This document shows positions 7,411-14,792 of a stretch of DNA of 20,183 nt, one piece after another. The position numbers were made by a program, and so were the translations under genes. Each line of letters opens with the position of its first letter. Positions within the stretch are counted from its first letter, which is position 1. Where the stretch lies: the IMG/VR virus record IMGVR_UViG_3300027743_000102, positions 1 to 20,183 of that record. One strand, 5' to 3'. This DNA is from a virus. Below the pieces are notes generated by a model that saw nothing but the letters and a program-made list of their open reading frames with translations, searched no databases and was not told the DNA's origin.

Positions 7411-7916
7411 TGGCTGACGCGGTGACGATGCGCCTAGAGATCAAGGGCCTGCCTGAGCTTCTCAAGAAGCTGCAACAGCTAGGCGGCGACGTCGAGAACG
7501 CTGTCGCGGCGTCACTGATGGCCTCTGCTCTGCAAGTCGCCGGTGACGCCAAGCGGCGGTCACCCGTGAAGACGGGCAACCTCATGCGCTCGATCACCGC
7601 TACCGGCGCACAGGACGGGCCGATCACCGACACGGAAGGAATGCTGCCCGAACAGAGCGTCGCCAGCCTGACGACGAACATAAAGAAGGGCGGCAAGGCA
7701 GATGCCTACATAGGGACGAACGTTTGCTACGCGAAGCGCATGGAGTTCGGCTTCAAGGGACCGGACAAGCTGGGGAGGATCTACGATCAAGGTCCACGTC
7801 CATACTTGCGCCCCGCTCTCGACGAGAACAAAGACAAGATCGAGCGGATATTCCGTAGCGGATTGCAGGCGGTAATCAAGAGCGCGGAAGAGAAAGCCGC
7901 GAAGGCAGGTGGATGA
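7410..7916 (+). CDS. HK97 gp10-like neck / tail completion protein
   Basis: This encodes 168 residues. ATG 7410 is chosen over GTG 7407 because it forms a TGATG overlap with the previous stop and follows GGAAGGTGA. 'RLEIKGLPELLKKLQQLG' and 'SALQVAGDAKRRSPVKTGNL' then 'MRSI' give the well-known HK97 gp10 signature ('A..i...Ak..sPv.TG.L..Si'). 'DAYIGTNVCYAKRMEFGF' and 'GPRPYLRPALDENKDKI' match the later conserved 'vgt...YA...EfG' and 'RPfl.PA' segments. It connects head and tail or completes the tail end. The C-terminus is a Lys/Ala/Glu helix. Confidence 0.85.
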   Translation: MADAVTMRLEIKGLPELLKKLQQLGGDVENAVAASLMASALQVAGDAKRRSPVKTGNLMRSITATGAQDGPITDTEGMLPEQSVASLTTNIKKGGKADAYIGTNVCYAKRMEFGFKGPDKLGRIYDQGPRPYLRPALDENKDKIERIFRSGLQAVIKSAEEKAAKAGG

Positions 7917-8299
7917 TGGCCGAGCCGGAAAGCGGGTTGCGAGCATGGGCGCTGGCTGACCCAACGGTTGCCGGGCTGATCGGTACGCGGTTCTATCCTA
8001 TGGTACTGCCGCAGACGCCGACGCTACCAGCCTGCACGTACTTCCGCGTCAGTCATCGCATCCCAGATGAGATCCCGTATCCGACGATTCGGATGCAGGT
8101 CACCTGTTGGGCGACTACACATAGCGGCGCACGGGCACTGGCAACGGCGCTAGAAGCCGCAGCTGGCAAGAAGAAGGGCACAAGCGCGGGCGTGGAGATC
8201 AAGTATGCGAGTGTCGCCAACGATCTCGACATGCGCGATCCAGACACCGGCTACTACATGGTCCCGGTGGATTTCAAGGTGACGTATAGGAGAGTGTGA
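7913..8299 (+). CDS. tail terminator (DUF3168-like)
   Basis: This encodes 128 residues. The start is ATG 7913 in an ATGA overlap, or ATG 7916 three bases on. 'LRAWALADPTVAGLIGTRFY', 'PQTPTLPACTYFRVS', 'TIRMQVTCWATTHSGARALA' and a closing 'GYYMVPVDFKVTYR' match the DUF3168-type tail terminator pattern ('L..dp.v..lvg.riyp...pq....P...y..is', 'riqv.cwa.....a..l'). The terminator caps the tube at its set length and joins it to the neck. It directly precedes the major tail gene, as expected. Confidence 0.78.
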   Translation: MMAEPESGLRAWALADPTVAGLIGTRFYPMVLPQTPTLPACTYFRVSHRIPDEIPYPTIRMQVTCWATTHSGARALATALEAAAGKKKGTSAGVEIKYASVANDLDMRDPDTGYYMVPVDFKVTYRRV

Positions 8300-8300
8300 A

Positions 8301-9332
8301 ATGGCACAGACCACAGTTCAACAGAGTCAGACCATCCGGTTCGGATCGGCGAAATGGGAGATGGGGGCCAACGTTGGCGCTCTCGTCGACATGGGTGCGA
8401 TCCGCAACGCAGCGTTCGAGTACACCTTTGACAAGGTTGAGGTCAAGTCCGACAACGCGGGGATCATCAAGCAGGCTGTAGCGAACGAGCGTGCCTCGCT
8501 TGGCGGTGACCTCATGGAGATCAACGCGACGAACCTCGGTAGCTTCTACAGCGGCGTCCTGACTGCCGCTTCTGTCGCTGCCGCTCCCGTCGCCGTAACG
8601 AACGAGACGCAGATTCTCACCGGTACGACCGAGAACATCCTGGCGCATCGCAACGCGGCGGGGACGGAAGTCGCTTCGATCGTCGTCACGAATGCTGCGG
8701 GCGCGGTGACCTACATCCGCGACTGCGACTACATCATCAATGTAAACGCCAACGGCTACACCACGATTGCGCGGGCCTATCCGACCGTGATCGAAGGTCC
8801 GACGGTTGTCTGCGCTGTCACGGGCACGACGAACTACTTCCTGAGCGCAGGTTCGTGGAACGTACAACCCGCCGTCGGAGATCATATCTACGTCACCGGG
8901 TTCACCGATCCCGCTAACAACGGAGTTAAGACGGTCACCGCCGTCACCACCACGCTCATCACCGTCTCCGAAGTGCTCGTCAACGAGGCGGAAGGCGATA
9001 CGGTCACGATCACCCGGGGCGGAATCCAGACCGGCGATACGACGCTTGTCGACTACAGCTACACCCCGAGCGCATCGAAGACCCTCAAGGGCGGCGGGCT
9101 CACCACCTTCACCGCTCGCGTCTGCCGGTTCACGAACACGAACGCAGCCGGGCTGACCTTCGTTATCACGATCTTCTCCGCAACGCCTGACGGTGGAATC
9201 ACGATCGACTTCCCCGCCGACGACGCGGAAGATCCAGCTCTGTGCCCTATCAAGATGGTCGGCGTTTGCGATACCACGCTGACTGCCGGAGAGCAGCTAT
9301 TCGAGTGGGAAGATAACCAGCACACGGTCTAG
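8301..9332 (+). CDS. major tail (tube) protein
   Basis: This encodes 343 residues, starting at ATG behind GGAGAG, one base after the preceding stop. 'SQTIRFGSAKWEMG', 'VDMGAIRNAAFEYTFDKVEV' and 'NAGIIKQAVANERASLGGDL' are the opening of a phage tube protein. An inner segment (about 190-240: 'VGDHIYVTGFTDPANNG' then 'VKTVTAVTTTLITVSEVL') looks like an added small beta-domain. The C-terminal part ('LTFVITIFSATPDGGITIDF', 'CPIKMVGVCDTTL') returns to the tube fold. At 343 residues it is longer than many tube proteins, consistent with an inserted domain on the tail surface. It lies between the terminator and the chaperone region. Confidence 0.82.
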   Translation: MAQTTVQQSQTIRFGSAKWEMGANVGALVDMGAIRNAAFEYTFDKVEVKSDNAGIIKQAVANERASLGGDLMEINATNLGSFYSGVLTAASVAAAPVAVTNETQILTGTTENILAHRNAAGTEVASIVVTNAAGAVTYIRDCDYIINVNANGYTTIARAYPTVIEGPTVVCAVTGTTNYFLSAGSWNVQPAVGDHIYVTGFTDPANNGVKTVTAVTTTLITVSEVLVNEAEGDTVTITRGGIQTGDTTLVDYSYTPSASKTLKGGGLTTFTARVCRFTNTNAAGLTFVITIFSATPDGGITIDFPADDAEDPALCPIKMVGVCDTTLTAGEQLFEWEDNQHTV

Positions 9333-9350
9333 CCGTGAGGAGGTACACGA

Positions 9351-10022
9351 ATGACTTGGGTTGAGGAAGCGCGGGAGATGCGCAGCGGCGGGATGACCTA
9401 TCACGCGATTGGTCTTTCCGTTGGGAAACACAGTGCAACCGTTTCCCGCGCCCTCAATCCAGAGCGGCCACACCGCAACAGACAACGGGATTGGTACATC
9501 AAAAACCGCGCGGAGATCCTTGCCAAGAGGGCAGGATACTACGCCGAGCACACGGAAGAGATCAGTGCTTACAAAGCGGTGTGGCGGGAAGAAAAACGAG
9601 AGGACAGAAAGGCGAAAGACCGAGAGTATTACGCGGCCCATAAGGATGAGCGGAAGTCCCAGATGCGGGCCTATGCCGCCGAGAACCGGGAACGCATTCG
9701 CTCATATGCTGCGCGCTACCGGAAAGAACACCCAGAAGTCGAGATCGAACACGGCGCGGAAAGGAGAATGCGTATCTCTGGGTCCAGCTCCCCACAAGAA
9801 CGAGAAGCCGCTAGGAAGTTCATCCACAAAGTGAAGACGGCGCAACGAGCAATATGCTATCTGTGCGGTAAGCGCCTATCGAGAGGAGAACGAACAATAG
9901 ACCACATCATCCCGCTTGCGAAAGGGGGCAGGCACGTTACGAATAACCTGGCTTGTGCTTGCCGTAGTTGCAACAGCAAGAAGAAGGCGAAGCTTCCGGA
10001 AGAAGTCGGAGTGTTGTTATAG
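9351..10022 (+). CDS. free-standing HNH homing endonuclease
   Basis: This encodes 223 residues, starting at ATG behind AGGAGGT. Residues 14-36 ('GMTYHAIGLSVGKHSATVSR') form a helix-turn-helix for DNA binding. Residues 45-127 are a highly charged linker with repeated 'YYA.H..E' and 'YAAENRERIRSYAARY' segments. Residues 169-208 are the HNH nuclease: Cys169 and Cys172 ('CYLCG'), Asp184-His185 ('IDHIIPLAKGG'), Asn199, then Cys204, Cys207 and Asn208 ('CRSCNSKKK'). These are the metal-binding and catalytic positions of HNH enzymes with a Cys4 zinc site. It separates the tube gene from its chaperones, a typical landing place for mobile homing genes. The stretch looks more A-rich than its neighbours. 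Confidence 0.9.
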   Translation: MTWVEEAREMRSGGMTYHAIGLSVGKHSATVSRALNPERPHRNRQRDWYIKNRAEILAKRAGYYAEHTEEISAYKAVWREEKREDRKAKDREYYAAHKDERKSQMRAYAAENRERIRSYAARYRKEHPEVEIEHGAERRMRISGSSSPQEREAARKFIHKVKTAQRAICYLCGKRLSRGERTIDHIIPLAKGGRHVTNNLACACRSCNSKKKAKLPEEVGVLL

Positions 10023-10031
10023 GAGGGAACG

Positions 10032-10430
10032 GTGGAACAGGAAAAGGCAAAGCCGATCACGATCAAAGACTTCGACGCGGTAGCCCCCGAGAAACGGCAA
10101 GCACGCATCGGCGGGCGGGTAGTGGACATCGGGTTCATCCCCGCCCGCGTGCTGTTCGACATTGCCAGATTCAAGGACGATATGGACAGCGGGAAGCTAT
10201 CGACCACCGAGCAGATTACAGCAATGGTCGAGCTTGTCGCCCGTGTGACGACGCGGAGTGACCCAGCGATCACGGCGGACTGGTTGCTTGAGAACGCCTC
10301 GATCCAGGGCCTACTCGACTTTTGCTCATGGGTGATGAATCCCGCTGCTCAGAAGGCCAAGGAGTACGAGGACAAACAGGGAAACGCGGAAACGGCCAAG
10401 TCTCCCGAATTGAACTTGGCCGAATCCTAG
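10032..10430 (+). CDS. tail assembly chaperone, short form (lambda G-like)
   Basis: This encodes 132 residues, starting at GTG 10032 with AGGAGG just upstream. It opens 'KPITIKDFDAVAP', continues 'VVDIGFIPARVLFDIARFKD', and has a helical region ('TTEQITAMVELVARV') then 'ADWLLENASIQGLLDFCSWV'. The helical layout, the size close to lambda gpG (140 residues) and the place directly before the tape measure gene identify the chaperone. It would bind the tape measure protein and recruit tube subunits. The frame stops at TAG 10428-10430 unless ribosomes shift at 10379-10385. Confidence 0.85.
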   Translation: MEQEKAKPITIKDFDAVAPEKRQARIGGRVVDIGFIPARVLFDIARFKDDMDSGKLSTTEQITAMVELVARVTTRSDPAITADWLLENASIQGLLDFCSWVMNPAAQKAKEYEDKQGNAETAKSPELNLAES

Positions 10431-10702
10431 CGAAGCTGTCGATCTCGTACCCAGGCACGACGCCGGACTACTGGCTAGACGAGCAGCCGCTAGAGAACTG
10501 GTTCATGTTCGTCGGGTACGCGGAGGAAGAGAAGATGCACGATGCGAGAGTGCTGATCGGGACGTGGGCGGCGGCGCACACGAAGAAGGGGCTGCCGCCC
10601 GAGAAACGCTTGATCGTGTCCTCCGTTGACGAGTCGCCGGATAGGGCCGCGTTCTACCGCAACCCGGAGATCCGCAAGCGCATCGTGAAGGGGCCGCTAT
10701 GA
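10032..10702 (+). CDS. tail assembly chaperone, long frameshift form (lambda GT-like)
   Basis: A programmed -1 shift at GGGAAAC (10379-10385) would join the first 118 residues of the short form to 105 residues read in the -1 frame, ending at TGA 10700-10702, about 223 in all (lambda gpGT is 279). The joined reading is continuous and sensible: 'EDKQGN' then 'RGNGQVSRIELGRILAKLS', 'YWLDEQPLENWFMFVGYAEE' and 'GLPPEKRLIVSS'. The -1 frame has no good start codon of its own with a ribosome site, supporting expression only by shifting. The stop overlaps the tape measure ATG (ATGA). Confidence 0.85.
10379..10422 (+). promoter_or_regulatory. programmed -1 ribosomal frameshift signal
   Basis: The heptamer G GGA AAC (10379-10385) sits in the correct X XXY YYZ phase of the short chaperone frame; lambda uses the near-identical GGGAAAG. 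After a 7-base spacer (10386-10392), CGGCCAAGT (10393-10401) and ACTTGGCCG (10414-10422) form a perfect 9-bp stem around a 12-base loop. I looked for a pseudoknot partner of the loop just downstream and saw none. Slip site, spacing and stem together make this a near-complete signal. Confidence 0.9.
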
Positions 10703-13700
10703 GCCAGATCGGGACGCTATCTATCGGCATCATCGGCGATATGGCGGGGCTATCAAAGGCTCTCGACAACGCCAAGAAGAGCGTCACTGACTTCGCGACG
10801 AAGACACAGGCTCTAGGGAAGCAAGTCTCGGACGCTGGCGTACAGATGACGAAGTGGGTCACTGGCCCGATCGTCGCGGCTGGCGCTGGCATCCTTGCCC
10901 TGACGACGAAGGTCGCCAACTACGCTGACGAGTTGCTTGACCTCAAGGCGCAGACGGGGCTCTCGACCGACTCGCTACAAGAGTGGCGACACGTCGCGGA
11001 GATCGCTGGCGTTAGCGCCGACACGGTTGCCAACGCGGTGATCGGCCTTACGCGCCGTCTGCCGTCGCTTGCCGAAGAGGGGTCCGTCAGCTCAGAGCAG
11101 CTTGCCAAGCTCGGACTCGCCTTCGAGGACTTAGCAGCGATGGACCCTGAAGACACGATCGACACGCTCATTGATCGCCTGTCGTCCATGGAGGATGTCA
11201 CTGAGCGCAACGCTATCGGCGCGAAGCTGTTCGGTGGGGCGTGGATTGAGATGGCCCCGATACTCGACGAGGGCGCGGAGGGCATCAAGGCACTACGTGA
11301 AGAGGCGCACGAACTCGGGATCGTCGTCAGCGAAGAGAGCCTCGATCAGATTGACGCATTCCGCAAGGAGTGGGTCAAGGTCAAGGAGCAGTTCGCTGGA
11401 CTGTTCCGTGAACTCGGCATGAAGCTGATGCCACTCATGCGGGACACGTTCATTCCCATCATCAAGAATACGATCGTTCCGATGCTGAAGACGTTCGCCG
11501 AGAAGATCGCGGCGCTCGTCACATGGTTCGGAAGCCTAAGCCCGAAGACGCAAGAGACGATCGTGAAGCTAGTCGCGCTCGCTGCCGTGGCGGGGCCGCT
11601 CGTTCTCACCGTCGGCAAGCTCATCACCGCTGTCGGAACACTATCGAAGGCGTTTATCGCGTTCGCTACGAATCCGATATTGCTCGGACTGGCTGGCGTA
11701 GCGGCTGTCATCGTCACGCTCATCTCACGCTTCAACGATGCGAAGCAGGCAACGTTAGAGCTTGAACAGTCTTACGTCACAGCGGCTTCCAACATGATCG
11801 CCGCGAGCGCTGATCTGTCCGAGGCGCTGGATGCGCTGGCCGCTGGCGTAGGCGACCTAGACTGGATCTTGAGCGAGGCTGACTTCTCCGCGTTGATCTC
11901 CAACCTCGACGCGCTCAAGGAGTCTCTGACGGGCGTTCCCGCTGACGAGATCGAGACGCGCTGGGCCGATGGCGTCAACCGGATCTTCGATGCGCTCGAA
12001 GCGGAGTACCCGAACCTACAGAAGATCCTTGAGACGTACCGACGCGGCTTCCTGGAGAAGGGCGAGGAGATGGCCGATGGGCTTATCAGTGGCTTCCGCG
12101 AGCAGGCGTCGGCCTTCGGTGACGCAGTAGACGCGACAGTCGCTGTCGGCCTGGGCTCTGCCGCCAACGCTACAGAAGGCTTCTCTGCGCTGGGGACGGA
12201 GGCCGGTGTCGCGTTCGGCGAGGGATTGTCGCTTGGACTCAACGAAACAGCGAAGACCGTAGACGAGTCGTTCTCCGCTGTCGGCGATAACGCCCTACTG
12301 AATCTACAGACGCAAGGCAGGATGCTCTCCACGGAAGCCGAGCGCATCGCCGCCGATACCAAGGCGCGGCTGGATGAACTCATGCGCCAGTCTGCCGAGA
12401 CAATGCAGCAGGCGGCGGAAGGCTACACGCCAGCGTTCGCAGACTTGCAGACGCAGGTCAATGCCGCTGTGTGGGCGTTCGAGATGGCGAAGCAGACATT
12501 CGGCGAGCAGTCGCTTGAAGCCGCCGCTGCCTTCCAAACGATGCTCACGGTGCAAGAGCGGTTGAAGAGTGTTTCGGACGATCTGTTCACGAACCTCAAG
12601 CAAGTCAACGGTCCGCTGCTCGATCTGATCGTCTACATGCAGGAATACACCGGGGAGCTAGAGGCGAACGAACAGTTCATGCAGTCGTTCATCGCGCACC
12701 AGCTACACGCGAAGGATGCACTTGCCGGGCTGGGGATCTCGGTAGAGCAGATGACCGGCCAGTGGTGGGAATACGCTGGGATCACGCGCACTGCGCTTGA
12801 GACGGTTGAGGATGAGACGAAGAAGACGACCGAAGCGACGGAAGATCTCGGCAAGGGAACCGATGTCGTTTTCGGGAAGTGGCGTCCGGTTCCGGGGATC
12901 GTCGGACAAGTAACGACGGCGCTATCCGCCATGAGCGAGAGTGCCAAGGTCACCGCCGAAGAGTTCCTCACGTCCGTCGCGGGCACCATGACGAGTGCCT
13001 TGACGGAGTTCGGCGAGAGCATCATGACGATGGCCGACACGAACAAGAAACTCGCAGAAGATCACAAGGCGACACTTGAACAGATCGACACCGACTACCA
13101 GACTGCCGCGACCTCCGCTGCTGACGCCCGCGACAAGGATCTTCAGAACCTCAAGGATCAACTCGCCGACGGCAAGATCACGCAAGAGACGTACACCCGC
13201 GAGATGCGCCAGGTGTGGGCCGACTACAACACGAAGTTCATCCAGGCAGAGAAGGACCGTGAGGGCGCGCTGGATGATGAGAAAACGGCATACGAAGAGC
13301 AGAAGGTCACGATCGGGAAGCTCGTCGGCGACCTCGTACATACCGTCCTGACTGGGATCGCCCGCACGTTGCTGGGCTACGCGGCGGAGCACTTCGCTCT
13401 TGGGCTTATCAATGCCGCGCTATTGAACTTCGTCCAGGCGGGGAAGGAGTTTGCGGCGTCTGGTATCGCAGCCTTGGCCGCCGCTGGCATGGGCATCTTC
13501 GAGTCTGCTATCCCGTTCGCCAAGGGCGGCATGGTCGCGGGCGCACTCGGGGAGCCCGTCCCGGCAATCGTCCACGGCGGCGAGATGGTTCTGACGCCCG
13601 AGCAACAGCGAGCCGGGCTGATCGACTACGAGATGATGAGCCATGCGATGGCTGACGCGCTTGAGGAAGTGCTACCCGGCAAGGATCGCCCGCTCTACCT

Positions 13701-13785
13701 CGTCACGGATGGGAAGGTATGGGCGAGGACAATGCTCCCTTTCCTCCAGGGTGAAGAGAAGCGGCTAGGACTGGTGACGCCATGA
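10699..13785 (+). CDS. tail tape measure protein
   Basis: This encodes 1028 residues, by far the longest complete gene. It starts in an ATGA overlap with the chaperone stop. It opens with 'IGDMAGLSKALDNAKKSVTD' and a hydrophobic stretch (about 53-70, 'WVTGPIVAAGAGILALTT'). Further hydrophobic segments lie at about 287-345 ('LVALAAVAGPLVLTVGKLIT', 'ILLGLAGVAAVIVTLIS') and about 879-907 ('IARTLLGYAAEHFALGLINA'). Long helical stretches fill the rest, including a charged coiled coil at about 790-870. 'FAKGGMVAGALGEPVPAIVH' and 'GGEMVLTPEQQ' (about 945-970) are typical of tape measure C-termini. The protein sets tail length and helps DNA pass into the cell. At about 1.5 angstrom per residue the tail would be about 150 nm. 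Confidence 0.93.
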   Translation: MSQIGTLSIGIIGDMAGLSKALDNAKKSVTDFATKTQALGKQVSDAGVQMTKWVTGPIVAAGAGILALTTKVANYADELLDLKAQTGLSTDSLQEWRHVAEIAGVSADTVANAVIGLTRRLPSLAEEGSVSSEQLAKLGLAFEDLAAMDPEDTIDTLIDRLSSMEDVTERNAIGAKLFGGAWIEMAPILDEGAEGIKALREEAHELGIVVSEESLDQIDAFRKEWVKVKEQFAGLFRELGMKLMPLMRDTFIPIIKNTIVPMLKTFAEKIAALVTWFGSLSPKTQETIVKLVALAAVAGPLVLTVGKLITAVGTLSKAFIAFATNPILLGLAGVAAVIVTLISRFNDAKQATLELEQSYVTAASNMIAASADLSEALDALAAGVGDLDWILSEADFSALISNLDALKESLTGVPADEIETRWADGVNRIFDALEAEYPNLQKILETYRRGFLEKGEEMADGLISGFREQASAFGDAVDATVAVGLGSAANATEGFSALGTEAGVAFGEGLSLGLNETAKTVDESFSAVGDNALLNLQTQGRMLSTEAERIAADTKARLDELMRQSAETMQQAAEGYTPAFADLQTQVNAAVWAFEMAKQTFGEQSLEAAAAFQTMLTVQERLKSVSDDLFTNLKQVNGPLLDLIVYMQEYTGELEANEQFMQSFIAHQLHAKDALAGLGISVEQMTGQWWEYAGITRTALETVEDETKKTTEATEDLGKGTDVVFGKWRPVPGIVGQVTTALSAMSESAKVTAEEFLTSVAGTMTSALTEFGESIMTMADTNKKLAEDHKATLEQIDTDYQTAATSAADARDKDLQNLKDQLADGKITQETYTREMRQVWADYNTKFIQAEKDREGALDDEKTAYEEQKVTIGKLVGDLVHTVLTGIARTLLGYAAEHFALGLINAALLNFVQAGKEFAASGIAALAAAGMGIFESAIPFAKGGMVAGALGEPVPAIVHGGEMVLTPEQQRAGLIDYEMMSHAMADALEEVLPGKDRPLYLVTDGKVWARTMLPFLQGEEKRLGLVTP

Positions 13786-14162
13786 GCGCAGCGGGTCGAT
13801 TCTGGCTGGGGCCGTTGGGTACTGAGTCGCTGTTTCAGCAAGACGGATTCGCGCTGGGGACCGAGGAGTTCGAGATCAACCGTGAGGGCCGTGTGGCGAA
13901 TGGCGCACTCGTGATCGACGTGATCGCCTCGAAGAAGAAGTTCACAATCAGCTACACGACGGCGGTGGGGCAGGACGCGCTAGACGATCTTGTCGCGCTG
14001 TACGTGCTCGGCGTCACGGCTACGCTCAGCCTCATCATTGAGAACAACGATGCGACGACGACTAGCTACACCGTGAAGTTCCGCCCGTTCTCGAGGGTGC
14101 GGACAGCGACGAAGGATACGTGGCTCTACGATCCAGTGACGTTCACGCTAGAGGAGGTCTGA
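13782..14162 (+). CDS. small beta-rich minor tail protein (distal-tail-like)
   Basis: This encodes 126 residues and starts in an ATGA overlap with the tape measure stop. It is largely beta-strand: 'GRFWLGPLGTESLFQQDGFA', 'EFEINREGRVANGALVIDVI', 'KKFTISYTTAVGQDALDDLV', 'ATLSLIIENNDATTTSYTVK' and 'WLYDPVTFTLEEV'. Position directly after the tape measure gene and the 'G..v.d....K..f.i.y' pattern suit a distal tail or tail-tip adaptor. Family assignment is inferred, as it is shorter than a full distal tail protein. Confidence 0.6.
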   Translation: MSAAGRFWLGPLGTESLFQQDGFALGTEEFEINREGRVANGALVIDVIASKKKFTISYTTAVGQDALDDLVALYVLGVTATLSLIIENNDATTTSYTVKFRPFSRVRTATKDTWLYDPVTFTLEEV

Positions 14163-14353
14163 TGCCTTACGTTGGAAAGAGTAGGCCGAAAGCGTCTATC
14201 TCTGCCAGGGTCATCAAGGCGGACGGGACGATTGTCGACTTGGGTGTGATCGCTGGCGAAGGAAAGAAGGAACCAGCGAATGAGGAGAAGGGCCGCAAAG
14301 GGCGAGAGCTGTTGAACAAGCTGTTCAAGAAGGAGGCCAAGAATGGCCGCTGA
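14162..14353 (+). CDS. small basic tail-operon protein
   Basis: This encodes 63 residues. ATG 14162 is chosen: it forms TGATG with the previous stop and has GAGGAGGT upstream. The N-terminal half has two strands ('ISARVIKADGTIVDLGVI') and the C-terminal half is a strongly basic helix ('KGRKGRELLNKLFKKEAKNG'). I do not recognise the family. Its last 11 bases overlap the next gene. A minor tail or assembly role is inferred from position alone. Confidence 0.6.
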   Translation: MPYVGKSRPKASISARVIKADGTIVDLGVIAGEGKKEPANEEKGRKGRELLNKLFKKEAKNGR

Positions 14354-14744
14354 CGTAGTGTACTGCGTAGATCAGGGATTGGCGATCACGACGGACAGGC
14401 TGTTGGCAACGCCGACGGTACTGAGTCCACACTGGGTTCACTGGGGAATTGGGACGACGCCCGCTGCGGCGATCAATACGGTGCTCGAATCGCCTGGCGC
14501 GGAAGCTCGCACGGTTGGCACGGACACCGTAGAGACGACCACTACCACGGGCGACACGTATCAGGTAGTAGGCACGATCACCTGTGCGGGTGCAGGCAAG
14601 GCGATCACGGAGTGTGGGCTGTTCAACCACCTAACGAGTACGACGGGGTATCTGTACTTGCGGGCGACGTTCGATGTCATCAACGTGAACGTCGGCGACT
14701 CGATTGAGTTCACCTGCAAGGTCCAGTACACGAACCCGGCGTAG
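14343..14744 (+). CDS. phage tail protein, beta-rich
   Basis: This encodes 133 residues; ATG follows GGAGG and overlaps the previous gene. 'PHWVHWGIGTTPAAAINTVL', 'EARTVGTDTVETTTTTGDTY', 'QVVGTITCAGAGKAITECGL' and 'YLYLRATFDVINVNVGDSIE' give a pattern seen in many phage tail operons ('GtGt.....dt.L..e...R', 'tyqvvgt.t..g..aItE.Gl', 'l..ratF..inv..gdsi'). It is likely a virion protein of the tail tip or fibre attachment. After its stop comes the only sizeable gap in the tail operon (about 48 bases). Confidence 0.62.
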   Translation: MAADVVYCVDQGLAITTDRLLATPTVLSPHWVHWGIGTTPAAAINTVLESPGAEARTVGTDTVETTTTTGDTYQVVGTITCAGAGKAITECGLFNHLTSTTGYLYLRATFDVINVNVGDSIEFTCKVQYTNPA

Positions 14745-14755
14745 TCGGGGCGTTC

Positions 14756-14779
14756 GGGGCTTGTCTTTGGGCAGGCCCC
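14756..14779 (+). other. RNA hairpin before the tail beta-helix gene
   Basis: GGGGCTTG (14756-14763) pairs with CAGGCCCC (14772-14779), an 8-bp stem with one G-U pair and an 8-base loop, in the 48-base gap between two tail genes. No T-run follows, so it is not a standard terminator. Its CCCC could instead pair with the GGGGG at 14782-14786 that serves as ribosome site for the next gene, so it may influence translation. This is structural reading by eye only. Confidence 0.5.
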
Positions 14780-14792
14780 TCGGGGGTGAATG

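Noticed and set aside
10322-10702. Independent gene starting inside the chaperone gene
   Set aside because: There is no ribosome site at its possible starts, and the in-phase slippery heptamer plus stem explain its expression as a frameshift extension.
11772-12383. 203-codon minus-strand frame within the tape measure gene
   Set aside because: The Ser/Ala-rich product reflects codon bias of the + strand gene and matches no family I know.
14756-14786. Intrinsic transcription terminator
   Set aside because: The hairpin is good but no run of T follows it, and the next bases are the G-rich ribosome site of the downstream gene.
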